Counted from the first letter of the stretch, positions 33,061 to 42,699 are shown. The stretch is DNA of 64,000 bases from Acetobacterium malicum subsp. dehalogenans DSM 11527 (GCF_000472665.1 NZ_AXAC01000017.1:1-64000); one strand, 5' to 3'. Numbers and translations are program-made. The notes: generated by a model not told the origin, from the sequence alone.

Positions 33061-33445
33061 ATGAGATTGAATCCTGAATGCGTACGTGACTACTTTTATA
33101 TCTTGAAGACAAGCTTCCATTCACATCTCATCTGTGCGCCAATAATATTGAAATTGCTCCTTATGAAACCACAGATATCATATACACAGTTGCAAAACTC
33201 ACAGAAGCAAACTATATCAAAACATCCCAAATTTCCTATTCAGCTGAAACAATACCAACATTTCACATTCAATCATTAACCTGGTGTGGGCATGAGTTAC
33301 TGGATAACATTCGGGATGATAATGTTTGGGAAAAAACTAAGTTTGTTGTGGCCCATTCTCTTCAGTTTCCATCGGGATTATTGAAGATATTTCGAACAGG
33401 CTCATTTTAAAAATAATTGATGAAAGTTTACATCTAAATCCTTAG
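33061..33445 (+). pseudogene. DUF2513 pseudogene with two frameshifts
   Basis: The start MRLNPECVRD is in one frame. After about 33,090 the expected LLYLEDKLPF...LTWCGHELLDNIRDDNVWEKTK continues in another frame, and a second shift is needed near the end to reach IIEDISNRLILKIIDESLHLNP. An AAAGGAGG site precedes the ATG. Two independent shifts argue against a sequencing error alone. Confidence 0.65.
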
Positions 33446-33615
33446 TTTCTAAAACAATAGATGTTTTCTATGCATAACGATCAATCTATTCATTTAATCG
33501 CCAACTGCGCATAACACAGTTCCAGGCCCCAACAAAGTAGCAACAGCTTCCAATGAAAAATCTCTTTCTCAGATTCACGACCCAAAACAATCAAATACTC
33601 TTATACCTTAGATTC

Positions 33616-33695
33616 TTAACTTGCCAGTAACTTTCATCAAGTAATCATTTGATTGATCAAACGCAATATAACGCTATTTTTTAACTTGCCGGTAA
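33616..33695. repeat. Direct repeats upstream of the integrase
   Basis: TTAACTTGCC(A/G)GTAA occurs at 33616-33630 and 33681-33695. These are plausible arm-type integrase sites. The rest of 33446-33849 shows no gene. Confidence 0.5.
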
Positions 33696-33879
33696 TTTGC
33701 TCTACAAAACACACTTATAATTTAATGATAGATATGAACAAAATTTAAAAAGCCTTCGATATATTCAATCTCAACTTAAAATTTATGTGTGAACGAAAAA
33801 TTAACGCTCCGGATGGCAGTCCGTGGCTTCTCAAAGTTTGTGACCAGGGATGGATGTTTATTTGAAAGGAGTAACAAAC

Positions 33880-34974
33880 TTGCCAACAAAACTTATACAA
33901 GTAAGAAAAACAATCGGACATACCGTTGAAGGAAAACCGATCAGAAAGTCCTTTTACGCAAAAACAAAACGTGAAGGCGAAAGAAAATATTTAGAGTTCT
34001 TGAAGGAAGCTGAAAAAGAAAACAAAACCGCCCTTCATTACACTTTTTCTGAATTTTCGAAAGTTTGGCTCGAAACAAAGCGCGATGAAGTGAACGACAA
34101 TACCTATAAGCAGACTTATTTAACAAATATGAAGGTGTTGGAAGCTGCATTCGGAGATAAATTGTTGGAATCAATCACCCAGATCAATCTTCAGAAATTC
34201 TTCAGCGCTCAATCCGGGATCAGTAAGTCAAAGATGGATAAACTTTATCTCATTGCCAACGCTGTTTTTTCGACTGCTTTCGAAAACGACCTGATTGATA
34301 AAAACCCAATGACAAAGGTAAAAAAAGGTCAGGTAAGCAATCCAAAAGAATTACGTACCTACACAGATCAACAATATCGGTTCGTAATCGATTTTGCCAA
34401 AGAGCACCCTTATGGTCTGGGCGTTTTTATTATGCTCAAAACAGGTTTAAGAAGAAGTGAGCTGTTTGCCCTTAAATGGGACAGCATCGATTTTGGAAAG
34501 AAAATTATGTACATAAAAAATGCAGCTGTAAAAGAATTCGGAAGTTATGTGATCGATAAGACAAAGACTTTTTCATCCATGCGACAAATTCCATTGGATG
34601 ACGAATTTGTTAACCACTTAAAAAATCAAACTCAGCATAGCGAATATATCATCACATTGGGCAGTAAACTGAATCAAATCGCTGATCTGGATAATTGGAC
34701 CAAAAGACGCTATAACCCTTTCATTCTCGATTTATCGGAGTTTTATATAGCAGAAAAAGAAAAAGCTAATGTTGAAAATTATGATCCACTACCAAAGCTC
34801 CGTATTCACGAGTTAAGACATACTTATGGAACCTTACTCTACCGATCAGGCACCGACGTCTATACTGTTTCAAAAATTCTAGGGCATGCTGATGTGCAAA
34901 TCACAACAAAAATCTATGTTCACGACACTGTAGAAGACATAAGAAGCCGCATTGACTTCACTAAATTGCCTTAA
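33880..34974 (+). CDS. int: Tyrosine integrase (Tn916-type)
   Basis: A protein of about 364 residues: an N-terminal arm-DNA-binding domain, a SAM-like core-binding domain and a catalytic domain with Arg in TGLRRSELFALKW, HELRHTYG and the Tyr in KIYVH near the C-terminus. It inserts and excises the element at the tRNA-Thr gene. AAAGGAG lies eight bases before TTG 33880-33882, preferred over ATG 33850, which has no ribosome site. It ends about 195 bp from the tRNA 3' end. Confidence 0.9.
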   Translation: MPTKLIQVRKTIGHTVEGKPIRKSFYAKTKREGERKYLEFLKEAEKENKTALHYTFSEFSKVWLETKRDEVNDNTYKQTYLTNMKVLEAAFGDKLLESITQINLQKFFSAQSGISKSKMDKLYLIANAVFSTAFENDLIDKNPMTKVKKGQVSNPKELRTYTDQQYRFVIDFAKEHPYGLGVFIMLKTGLRRSELFALKWDSIDFGKKIMYIKNAAVKEFGSYVIDKTKTFSSMRQIPLDDEFVNHLKNQTQHSEYIITLGSKLNQIADLDNWTKRRYNPFILDLSEFYIAEKEKANVENYDPLPKLRIHELRHTYGTLLYRSGTDVYTVSKILGHADVQITTKIYVHDTVEDIRSRIDFTKLP

Positions 34975-35000
34975 AACAACTACTAAAATGAACGTAAAAA

Positions 35001-35070
35001 AGGTAGGACACTGAAGTAGGACAAAAAGTAGGACAATAATAGCAAGAAATAGCCAGAAATAGCAAGAGAT
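35001..35070. repeat. Short direct repeats between integrase and tRNA
   Basis: Three copies of a (G/A)GTAGGACA-type sequence, then three copies of ATAG(C)(A/C)AGAA-type sequence. They are likely arm-type integrase or excisionase sites beside the attachment site. Confidence 0.5.
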
Positions 35071-35113
35071 ATGTCATTTTAAACAGTCGGTCGTCTAAAT
35101 TGTGTACGGAACA

Positions 35114-35147
35114 AAATAAAAAGAATGGCTATTTAAAGCCATTCTTT
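35114..35147. terminator. Bidirectional terminator
   Basis: Eleven-base stem AAAGAATGGCT/AGCCATTCTTT between the integrase and tRNA-Thr. Confidence 0.65.
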
Positions 35148-35168
35148 CGATGAAATATTATTCTTTAC

Positions 35169-35244
35169 TGGAGCTAGCGGGGGGAATCGAACCCCCGACC
35201 TACTGATTACGAATCAGTTGCGCTACCATCTGTGCCACGCCAGC
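35169..35244 (-). tRNA. tRNA-Thr(CGT), insertion site of the element
   Basis: A 76-nt cloverleaf with encoded CCA. Acceptor GCTGGCG/CGCTAGC (one G-T pair), anticodon loop TTCGTAA, T stem CGGGG/CCCCG. The 3' end faces the integrase gene, as expected when a tyrosine integrase uses the tRNA 3' part as attB; the tRNA stays intact. The matching att copy must be left of the window. Confidence 0.92.
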
Positions 35245-35300
35245 AGTAAAAACTTACTGAACTATCATAACACAAACCATTGCTCCAATTCAATATTTTT

Positions 35301-35636
35301 TTACCATTTACCTTTTGAGATATGTCCGGCTATTTCAGCTTTGCACATTTCTTTGATTACATAACAATCTGCTTCGGCTTTCTGGAAGATATGCAAACAA
35401 GCAGGATCCAGATTAATTTCCGCACCCTTTCTTGACAGATGAACGATTTTTTCTGCCAGGCCAATCACTTCCATATGAATATCATTGGTAACATAGGAAT
35501 CATAAACCTTTTTGGCATCTTCATCACTTAAAGCTTCAAATTGGTCCCGGGGTGCTCCACATTTAGGGCAAGTCTCAGGTGCCTCAACGCCTTCCATCTT
35601 ATAACCGCATACTCCGCATTTCCATAACTTTTTCAT
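35301..35636 (-). CDS. Rubredoxin-like protein
   Basis: A 111-residue protein. Residues 1-40 form a rubredoxin-type iron site with CGVCG and CPKCG pairs. The remainder is helical with two further Cys. Rubredoxins and rubrerythrin relatives serve electron transfer and oxygen or peroxide defence in anaerobes. First chromosomal gene right of the element. Confidence 0.75.
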   Translation of the reverse strand: MKKLWKCGVCGYKMEGVEAPETCPKCGAPRDQFEALSDEDAKKVYDSYVTNDIHMEVIGLAEKIVHLSRKGAEINLDPACLHIFQKAEADCYVIKEMCKAEIAGHISKGKW

Positions 35637-35796
35637 TTATTACCCTCCATTTACTTTTTTTCTTTCAGTTTTTGTTTGACTGATACTATTATATACCCAA
35701 AATAATAAAAATATCTACTTTGATTAAAAAATAACGATAATTTTTTATCCTTGTGTAAACCTTTAACTCCATGTTAAAATGATGTCAATTAAATAC

Positions 35797-35882
35797 CAGA
35801 GTAGACAAGATGCGTAAAGTGTTAAAGGATGGGAAGTTGCCTTTAAACGAAATGTGACCATTGCGGTATCTTGTCGCTTCCG
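35797..35882 (+). promoter_or_regulatory. THF riboswitch upstream of folT
   Basis: GAGTAGACAAGATGCG ... GCGGTATCTTGTCGCTTCCGCT has the conserved core of the folT/THF riboswitch and is nearly identical to the copy before folE. A promoter TTGTGT-17-TAAAAT lies just before it, and a GCTTCCGC/GCGGAAGC hairpin follows and could control folT translation or termination. Confidence 0.85.
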
Positions 35883-35939
35883 CTGTTACAATGCAGATTG
35901 TAGGTTGCGGAAGCATTACTTTAAAATCAAGGAGGTTTT

Positions 35940-36698
35940 ATGAAAAGTAATGCTTTTATTAGTAGTACCACCCGGACCCGGATCGTGGTCAATTGTGGAC
36001 TGCTCATTGCCATCAGCATCGTGCTGAAGATTCTGTTTGAGGTGTATATCCCTCTTGGTGGTTTTCCATCGCTCCGGTTAAACATTACTGCTTTGCCAAT
36101 TATGCTAAGTGGTATCCTGTTTGGACCGCTGGCAGGCTTTGCTGTTGGTTTTATTTCCGATATCCTGTGCTTTATCATTAAACCAGGTGGCCCTTTCTTT
36201 ATCGGATTTACGCTTGCCAATGGACTGACTGGTTTTATTCCAGGCTTACTTTTTATGATGTTAAGAAAAAAAGAAATCAAACATCTGGAATGGTTCAACC
36301 TGGTATTCATTGCTTTAGCATCAATAATTCTGGCTGTTTCCGGGACCTTTAGTTTTGACAATGGCACCATTTATTATGCGGGAGAACCGTTGAGTATGGT
36401 TTTCTTTGTGCTCTTTATTGCTTTAATGATCGCATTTGCGGTGTTCCCCATTATTGTTGTAAAGAAATCCAATCTTGATAGTGAATATCGCAGCGATCAT
36501 ATTCTGTTTATCGTGAGTGTTTCACAATTGGTCACATCAATTTTGTTGAATACGTGGTTTTTGAGTATTCTTTATGGACAAGCGGTGGCAGTATTACTTC
36601 CGGCCCGACTCATTACCAATATCTTCCTGATTCCGTTGTACACGATTATGCTCGTTGGTTTATTAAAAATTCTTCCCAGCTTTATCAAACAACGTTAG
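35940..36698 (+). CDS. folT: Folate ECF transporter S component
   Basis: A 252-residue membrane protein with about six hydrophobic segments and the S-component features PLGGFPSLRLNITALPIML and GPLAGFAVGFISD. It binds folate or THF and works with a shared ECF energy module encoded elsewhere. GGAGG precedes the ATG. The THF riboswitch in front shuts it off when THF is abundant, in line with the substrate call. Confidence 0.88.
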   Translation: MKSNAFISSTTRTRIVVNCGLLIAISIVLKILFEVYIPLGGFPSLRLNITALPIMLSGILFGPLAGFAVGFISDILCFIIKPGGPFFIGFTLANGLTGFIPGLLFMMLRKKEIKHLEWFNLVFIALASIILAVSGTFSFDNGTIYYAGEPLSMVFFVLFIALMIAFAVFPIIVVKKSNLDSEYRSDHILFIVSVSQLVTSILLNTWFLSILYGQAVAVLLPARLITNIFLIPLYTIMLVGLLKILPSFIKQR

Positions 36699-36715
36699 TC
36701 CAGAATCTATTCTCA

Positions 36716-36752
36716 AAAGAGGCAGCTATTTTTAGTTTGCCTCTTTCTATTT
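36716..36752 (+). terminator. Terminator after folT
   Basis: Nine-base stem AAAGAGGCA/TGCCTCTTT followed by a T-rich run. Confidence 0.65.
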
Positions 36753-36877
36753 TGTTCTCGCCCCAATCTACCGGATTTTCATTCCTATGATTGTTTTGTT
36801 TAAAACGCTAATTTCGATCTTGTCTTAATTTCTATCTGGAAAAAAGTCCTAAAGCCAGTCAAATTTGTTCTGTTTGC

Positions 36878-36906
36878 TTGAGTATTGCCATAAAAGATAG
36901 TATACT
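36878..36906 (+). promoter_or_regulatory. Promoter of fba
   Basis: TTGAGT and TATACT separated by 17 bp, about 75 bp before the aldolase start. Confidence 0.55.
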
Positions 36907-36981
36907 AATACCGTCGCTAATTATAAATGTACTATATATAAACAGGCAAAATTATGATAAACACTTAGGAGGTTTTAGAAA

Positions 36982-37911
36982 ATGGGATTAGTAACATCAA
37001 CTGAAATGTTCAAAAAAGCTTATGAAGGTGGCTACGCTGTTGGGGCTTTCAATGTCAACAACATGGAAATTATCCAGGGCATCGTAGAAGCCGCCGCTGA
37101 AGAACAAGCTCCCCTTATTTTACAAGTATCGGCAGGTGCCAGAAAATATGCCCATCCCGTCTATTTAAGAAAATTAGTTGAAGCAGCCATCGAGGTTACC
37201 GGTTTGGATATTTGTCTCCATTTAGATCACGGCGATGATTTCGAGATTTGCAAAACCTGTGTCGATAGCGGTTTTACCTCAGTTATGGTTGATGGTTCAA
37301 AACATCCCTTTGCTGAAAATATCGCCTTAACCAAAAAAGTGGTTGAATATGCTCATGATCACGGCGTTGTGGTTGAAGCCGAGCTGGGTAAACTGGCTGG
37401 TGTTGAAGACGATGTAAATGTTGACACCCCCAACGCAACCTATACCGATCCGGATGAAGCGGTCGAATTTGTTGAAAAAACCGGTTGTGATTCTTTAGCG
37501 ATCACAATTGGCACCAGCCATGGAGCTTTCAAATTTAAAGGCGAACCCCGTCTGGATTTTGAACGACTTTATAAAATTTCCGACCTGTTACCCGGCTTCC
37601 CGCTGGTCCTTCACGGGGCATCCTCCGTTCCCAAAGAATTTGTCGATCTTTGCAATCAATATGGCGGACAAATTCCTGGTGCCAAAGGTGTTCCTGAAGA
37701 TATGTTACGAAAAGCTGCCAAGTCAGGTGTTTGTAAAATCAATATCGACACCGATCTGCGTCTCGCGATGACCGCTTCAATCCGCCAGGTATTTGTAGAA
37801 AATCCCGGCTGGTTCGATCCCCGTCAATATTTGGGACCTGGGCGTTCTGCCATTAAAGCGATGGTTGCCCATAAAATCAAGAATGTCTTGGACTGCAGCC
37901 ACAAACGATAA
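36982..37911 (+). CDS. fba: Class II fructose-bisphosphate aldolase
   Basis: A 309-residue zinc aldolase. HLDHGDDFEICK holds catalytic Asp and a metal-binding His; the metal-binding VVEAELGKLAG, TIGTSHGAFK and LVLHGASSVP follow. It interconverts fructose-1,6-bisphosphate with the two triose phosphates, mainly for gluconeogenesis in an acetogen. GGAGG precedes the ATG, and it stands alone with its own promoter and terminator. Confidence 0.93.
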   Translation: MGLVTSTEMFKKAYEGGYAVGAFNVNNMEIIQGIVEAAAEEQAPLILQVSAGARKYAHPVYLRKLVEAAIEVTGLDICLHLDHGDDFEICKTCVDSGFTSVMVDGSKHPFAENIALTKKVVEYAHDHGVVVEAELGKLAGVEDDVNVDTPNATYTDPDEAVEFVEKTGCDSLAITIGTSHGAFKFKGEPRLDFERLYKISDLLPGFPLVLHGASSVPKEFVDLCNQYGGQIPGAKGVPEDMLRKAAKSGVCKINIDTDLRLAMTASIRQVFVENPGWFDPRQYLGPGRSAIKAMVAHKIKNVLDCSHKR

Positions 37912-37945
37912 TTTTTAATTATCCTTAACTCGTTCTCCGTTTTTA

Positions 37946-37991
37946 GGGCGTGCCGCAAAAAAACTTTGGTTGTTTGCGACATGCTCTTTTT
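37946..37991 (+). terminator. Terminator after fba
   Basis: Imperfect long stem between GGGCGTGCCGCAAA and TTTGCGACATGCTC followed by a T run. Confidence 0.65.
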
Positions 37992-38152
37992 ATGTAAAAG
38001 CACCGACCGTACTGCTCCCTGAGTTCAGCAGCCAAACCGGAACTTAAAGCTTACCGGAGCGGTTAAATTATTCTTTATATGACATCGAAACTTAATTTAT
38101 TTACCCGGCTTCCATGGTATAATAATCACAAAATACTTCTTAAGGATTATAA

Positions 38153-39130
38153 ATGAAAATAATTGTTATCACCGAAAATGAAAGTAACCAACGACTGGAT
38201 CGCTTTCTAAAAAAACTCATGCCCCAGGCATCGACGGGATTTCTCCAGAAGATGTTGCGAAAAAAGAGAATCAAACTCAATGGTCAAAAATCGGAACCCT
38301 CCACCGCGATCACCGCCGGCGACGTGGTCCAGATTTATTTCTCTGAAGAAACCATTGCCAGCTTCCGAACCGATTCCACCAAAAAAAAGCTGGATAAAAA
38401 TAGTACCATTCTTGATATTATTTATGAAAACAATGACCTGCTGGTTCTTAACAAACCCGCCGAAGTGCTCACCCAACCTGATAAAACCGAGGAGCTTTCG
38501 CTGATTGATTATGCTGTTGACTATCTGATTAAAAAGGGTGATTATGACCCTAAAACCAATCTTACTTTCACGCCGGCCTGTGCCAACCGATTGGATAAAA
38601 ATACCACCGGGATCATCCTGGTACCCAAGAACTACAAAACCCTGCAGGAGGTTAATGGTGCTATCCGTGAGGATCAAACTGAAAAGATCTACTTTGCGAT
38701 CGTCTCCGGCAAACCCAAAGCCGCCGATGAGATCGTCGGTTATTTGAAAAAAGACGGCGATAAAAATACCGTTACCTTCTCCGAGCAGCAAACTGCCCCC
38801 ACCGATAAAAAAGCGGTGCTGAACTATGAAACCCTGGAAAGTCATGGTGATTATGCGCTCTTAAAAGTGATTTTAAAAACCGGCCGTTCTCACCAGATTC
38901 GGGTCCAGTTGGCTGCCGTTGGTTTTCCCATTGTGGGGGATCCCAAATATGGCAGCCGTCAGGTCAACAGCCGTTTATATGAGGAATCCGGCCTGAAAAG
39001 TCAGTTACTTCACAGTGCCCAATACACACTGACGGATATGAAAAAAACCTTCACCGCCCCAGTCCCCCCGGTTTTTGAAAAAGCCTTGAAACGCTTTGGT
39101 TTCAAAGACCCCTTTCTCTCTGAGAAATAA
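38153..39130 (+). CDS. RluA-family pseudouridine synthase
   Basis: A 325-residue protein with an N-terminal S4 RNA-binding domain (about residues 12-60) and a pseudouridine synthase domain. The catalytic Asp is in NRLDKNTTG, and GRSHQIRVQLA and the C-terminal HS box are present. It modifies uridines in 23S rRNA (RluC/RluD type; exact site not determinable). It starts a group with recU and luxS at short spacing. Confidence 0.88.
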   Translation: MKIIVITENESNQRLDRFLKKLMPQASTGFLQKMLRKKRIKLNGQKSEPSTAITAGDVVQIYFSEETIASFRTDSTKKKLDKNSTILDIIYENNDLLVLNKPAEVLTQPDKTEELSLIDYAVDYLIKKGDYDPKTNLTFTPACANRLDKNTTGIILVPKNYKTLQEVNGAIREDQTEKIYFAIVSGKPKAADEIVGYLKKDGDKNTVTFSEQQTAPTDKKAVLNYETLESHGDYALLKVILKTGRSHQIRVQLAAVGFPIVGDPKYGSRQVNSRLYEESGLKSQLLHSAQYTLTDMKKTFTAPVPPVFEKALKRFGFKDPFLSEK

Positions 39131-39132
39131 TC

Positions 39133-39675
39133 ATGGGGTACTGGAACAGCCGCGGGCTGCGGGGCAGTCAGCTCGAAGAAAACTTAAATATTACCAATAA
39201 AATTTATCTGGAGCAGGGTTTGGCGGTGGTTCAGAAAATTCCCACTTCCATCAAACCGATTGAGTTGGACCCGGCTAAGGGAACCATCAAACTGGCTTAC
39301 TTTGAAGAGAAAAGCACCGTCGATTATCTGGGTAACATCCAGGGCATCCCAGTCTGTTTTGACGCCAAGGAAACCAGCCAGAAACGATTGCCGATTGCCA
39401 ATATCCATAAGCATCAGATGGAGTTTATGGAAGCTTTTGAAAAACAGGAGGGGCTGTCCTTCCTGATCGTCCACTTTAAATTCTGTGACGAAACCTTCCT
39501 GCTCCCTTTTAACATCTTGAAAACCTATTGGGATAATGCCCAGCATGATGGTCGAAAGTCCATTCCCTATGCAGATTTTGATCAGAATCTGCGCATTTAC
39601 CCTTTTCACAATATCCTCCTCCATTACCTGGAGGCGATCAACCATTATCTTACCGGAAAGGAAAAACAAAAATGA
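39133..39675 (+). CDS. recU: Holliday junction resolvase RecU
   Basis: A 180-residue protein. NSRGLRGSQLEENLN at the start, then the catalytic region DYLGNIQGIPVCFDAKET and the HQMEFM block, match RecU resolvases of Firmicutes. It cuts four-way junctions in recombination and chromosome segregation. It starts two bases after the pseudouridine synthase stop and overlaps luxS by four bases. Confidence 0.85.
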   Translation: MGYWNSRGLRGSQLEENLNITNKIYLEQGLAVVQKIPTSIKPIELDPAKGTIKLAYFEEKSTVDYLGNIQGIPVCFDAKETSQKRLPIANIHKHQMEFMEAFEKQEGLSFLIVHFKFCDETFLLPFNILKTYWDNAQHDGRKSIPYADFDQNLRIYPFHNILLHYLEAINHYLTGKEKQK

Positions 39676-40151
39676 AAAAAATTGCCAGCTTCACCATCAA
39701 CCATCTGGATTTACTGAGGGGCGTCTACATCTCCCGCAAAGATTATTGCGGCGACCACTGCATTACCACCTTTGATATTCGGATGAAAGAGCCCAACCGC
39801 GAACCAGTGATCAACAACGGTGAACTCCACGCGATGGAACATCTGGGCGCAACCTTCCTGCGAAACGACCCGGTTCTCAGTGATGAAATTGTTTATTTTG
39901 GACCAATGGGCTGTCGCACCGGCTTCTATCTGCTGATGAAAGGCGAACGGACACCGGCGGATATCATGCCCTTGATTATCAAACTGTTTACCTTTATGGC
40001 CGATTATGATGACGAAATACCTGGCGCCACGCCCCGGGACTGCGGTAACTACCTCGATATGAACCTGCCCATGGCCCGTTATGAAGCCAAGAAATTTCTG
40101 ACCGAAATTCTTGAAAACATCCAGCCGGAAAATATGGTTTATCCGGAATAA
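39672..40151 (+). CDS. luxS: S-ribosylhomocysteine lyase
   Basis: A 159-residue protein with the metal site HAMEHLGATFLRN (HxxEH) and the later Cys in RDCGNYLDMNLP. It cleaves S-ribosylhomocysteine to homocysteine and the AI-2 precursor DPD, recycling the SAM methyl cycle. The gene overlaps recU by ATGA and ends at a bidirectional terminator. Confidence 0.92.
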   Translation: MKKIASFTINHLDLLRGVYISRKDYCGDHCITTFDIRMKEPNREPVINNGELHAMEHLGATFLRNDPVLSDEIVYFGPMGCRTGFYLLMKGERTPADIMPLIIKLFTFMADYDDEIPGATPRDCGNYLDMNLPMARYEAKKFLTEILENIQPENMVYPE

Positions 40152-40162
40152 CAGCCACCAAT

Positions 40163-40189
40163 AAAAAAAAGCCCTGACGGGCTTTTTTT
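40163..40189. terminator. Bidirectional terminator between luxS and the 40188 gene
   Basis: AAAGCCC-TGAC-GGGCTTT stem with A and T runs on both sides. Confidence 0.85.
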
Positions 40190-41051
40190 ATTTCCGAGTT
40201 TTCGACTCCGTTGCTTTTTCCAGTTTCTTATTTTCATTCTTATTTTTACCAACCATTTTTTCAAATAATTGCTCCGAACGCGATTTTCTTTCACTCATTT
40301 TTTTCTCATGGATGCGAGTGAACTTATTGATCCGACCAACCCATGTTTTCGCCTCAGCAATCATGCTGCTGTCATCGGGATTTGGAATCACCGCGGTCCA
40401 TTCCTGAAACAATCGCCCATTTCGCGTTAAAGCCTCATAATTAATGGCCAGAACCTTATACATTTTCTCACCATTATCATAGTTTTTCAGTTTAGCCTGG
40501 GCTTTTGACCATTTGTGAAACCGCCCCATGATATAAGCACTGTCTTCATGAATGATCGTGACATAGGGTTTAACCAGTGCCTTATATTTAAAACTCTGCG
40601 GCAAGATTAGGGTGAACAGCACTGACAAGGTGGCAAAGAACGCAAAAAAGACAAAGCCCAGCCATTTCAGCCCTTCTGATAACATAATAAAGAGTAAAAT
40701 CGAAATAACCAGCTCAATTCCCAGTAAAATCCAGATTTTTTTCTTTTCGGAATTTTTCTGGATCTCGTTTAGTTCGCCAATAAATCCCTCGTACTGGGCT
40801 TCGTCATATTCCCAGACCAGGGCTTCGTCTTTTTTCTCCATAAAAGCCTCAAATTGGCGATAGCGGCGATAGAAAAAGAAGGCATAGCCAAGCGAAAAAA
40901 CAATAATAACGACCCCGGCATAGGTAAAGTAAAACTGATAGATTCCCACCGCTTTGATCACAAACGGAACAAAAATAATAACGACCCCTAAAACAGCGAC
41001 GATTAATGATAGAATAATATTCTGCTTTTCAGGATTTTTAATTTCCAACAT
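40188..41051 (-). CDS. Four-helix membrane protein of unknown function
   Basis: A 287-residue protein with two pairs of hydrophobic helices (about 12-60 and 105-150), a cytoplasmic domain resembling YcxB-type proteins and a Lys-rich C-terminus. No catalytic motif seen. It stands as a single gene between terminators and thyX. Confidence 0.6.
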   Translation of the reverse strand: MLEIKNPEKQNIILSLIVAVLGVVIIFVPFVIKAVGIYQFYFTYAGVVIIVFSLGYAFFFYRRYRQFEAFMEKKDEALVWEYDEAQYEGFIGELNEIQKNSEKKKIWILLGIELVISILLFIMLSEGLKWLGFVFFAFFATLSVLFTLILPQSFKYKALVKPYVTIIHEDSAYIMGRFHKWSKAQAKLKNYDNGEKMYKVLAINYEALTRNGRLFQEWTAVIPNPDDSSMIAEAKTWVGRINKFTRIHEKKMSERKSRSEQLFEKMVGKNKNENKKLEKATESKTRK

Positions 41052-41113
41052 ACCTTTTCACAACCTTTTCAATTTTTAGTTTATTTTTATTGAACATCTT
41101 GTCCATTGATTAT

Positions 41114-41884
41114 TTAAATTTGTTTGAATTTTTCTCTGACCTCAGTAATTTTTCCACAGGTCATCGTTCCCTCGGGACATGGGCCTTCGACACAGCGGGG
41201 GCCGCCGTTTTTAAACAGCAAGGGCGCCACTTTTTTACATTCTCTGAGCATTTGCGTGGCCAGTTCCCGGATTTCCCATTGGGCCCGGTTGCAACAGCGT
41301 TGATTGAAGAAATGCAGCAGTTCCCGGGTATTCATGGTGGTCACAATTTTAGTCTCACAGGCATTGGGCAAAACAAACCGGGCATCTTCGATTCCCTGCT
41401 TCTCGGCGGTCATAGCGGCCTGTTTTTCGGATAAGCCGGTCGCCATCAAATCCCTGGTATACTTTTCAATGAGCTTTTCCGCCAGGGCGTCATAGGTGTT
41501 CTGGGCATTTTCCATCCCTTCAACAAAGATCTTTTCACCACCTGGCAGCGCTTTGATTTCTGGGGGAATCACATAATTGAACTGACCTTCACTGACATAG
41601 CGTTGCGATTTCTGGCTGAAACTTGCCATCCGGTGGCGCACCAGCTGATGGGTTAAAGCCCGGCTCACCCCTTCAATGGCAAAGGTAAAACTGGCATGTT
41701 CGATGGGTGAGGCATGACCCATGTCCATCAAACGGGTTAAAAAGCGTTCGACATTGTCATCGGTCAGATCTTCCATAATCTCACCGGCGCCGGCTTTGGA
41801 ATAACATAGCTTGGCAGCTGCGGCAACTAATTTCTCGGGATCTGGTGTGTGTTGAATCAATGTTACACTTAATGTTGTTTCCAT
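41114..41884 (-). CDS. thyX: Flavin-dependent thymidylate synthase
   Basis: A 256-residue ThyX protein. The signature [14 protein letters not shown] at about residues 80-93 matches RHRxxSxxxxSxRY. It makes dTMP from dUMP using methylene-THF as one-carbon donor and FAD, without producing dihydrofolate. That suits an organism with a large THF pool but no need to recycle DHF. A C-terminal Cys/His-rich tail is present. Confidence 0.9.
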   Translation of the reverse strand: METTLSVTLIQHTPDPEKLVAAAAKLCYSKAGAGEIMEDLTDDNVERFLTRLMDMGHASPIEHASFTFAIEGVSRALTHQLVRHRMASFSQKSQRYVSEGQFNYVIPPEIKALPGGEKIFVEGMENAQNTYDALAEKLIEKYTRDLMATGLSEKQAAMTAEKQGIEDARFVLPNACETKIVTTMNTRELLHFFNQRCCNRAQWEIRELATQMLRECKKVAPLLFKNGGPRCVEGPCPEGTMTCGKITEVREKFKQI

Positions 41885-42125
41885 AAGATTCTCCTTTCAT
41901 TTAAAAACATTCCTAATTATTCTCCACATTTTCTTCTGGAGCTTTAATATCTCATTATAACATTTTTCCTGTGAAAGTACAGTTCATAAACAGCATCTTA
42001 AAAATTTGCAAGTCGATCACCAATTCTTTCCCTATGGTGACAACTATTTCTATTCAGGTTTGTGCCATTCTTGGATATAATAGGTCAAAATGGAGTCGTT
42101 TTACAAGAAGATGGAGGTAACCCCT

Positions 42126-42659
42126 ATGTTTGGCAATCTTGATACCGTCCCTGAATTATTAAAAAATTATCAGTATAAAACTGGTGAAAAGCATAAATAT
42201 CTTGGTGATTACTATCGCCTGATGATTGAAGAATCACCTACCACTGGCGTCATCATCAACAATTATAATATGGTTCTCAATGTAAATGACGTTCAATCCC
42301 TTTCGCATAAAGAATTTGTTTTAGATATGTGGTATCGGGAACAGGCCCGGGAAGTTTTTGTCGAAGCGATGGCCTCTGCCATTGTCAAAGCCGCTCCTTA
42401 TCAGGTTCGTTTTCCCGACTTGAAAATCTATCGGCTGGACAATCGCTGGGGTGCCTGTTCACCAAAAAGTCAACGGGTTATCCTTAATCTGGAGTTGATT
42501 AAGACCCCCAAGGAATGTATTGAATACATCGCTTTGCACGAAATGCTGCACTTTCGTTTTCCCAATCATAATCTTTCCTTCTATGGTGCCCTGGGCACAC
42601 TGATGTCAGACTGGAAAGAACGGGAAGATATGCTCAACCGTAAATATCGCTTAACCTGA
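42126..42659 (+). CDS. YgjP-like metallopeptidase (M48/DUF45)
   Basis: A protein of about 177 residues with the zinc site HEMLHF (HExxH) followed by NHNLSFY, and the upstream NRWGACSPKSQRVILNLELI typical of YgjP/DUF45 proteins. Biological substrate unknown. GGAGG lies eight bases before ATG 42126; the longer frame lacks a ribosome site. Confidence 0.8.
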   Translation: MFGNLDTVPELLKNYQYKTGEKHKYLGDYYRLMIEESPTTGVIINNYNMVLNVNDVQSLSHKEFVLDMWYREQAREVFVEAMASAIVKAAPYQVRFPDLKIYRLDNRWGACSPKSQRVILNLELIKTPKECIEYIALHEMLHFRFPNHNLSFYGALGTLMSDWKEREDMLNRKYRLT

Positions 42660-42663
42660 ACCA

Positions 42664-42699
42664 AAAATAAGATCTGTCTCGCTGAGACAGATCTTATTT
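42664..42699. terminator. Bidirectional terminator
   Basis: Long perfect stem AAGATCTGTCTC/GAGACAGATCTT with three-base loop between convergent genes. Confidence 0.85.

Noticed and set aside
31036-35190. The tRNA-like fold as the second att copy of this element
   Set aside because: Its T arm and acceptor sequence differ from tRNA-Thr(CGT), so it is not a duplicate of that 3' end.
38207-38845. Minus-strand frame of 212 residues opposite the pseudouridine synthase gene
   Set aside because: The + strand gene has clear S4 and synthase motifs; the antisense frame has no recognisable domain.
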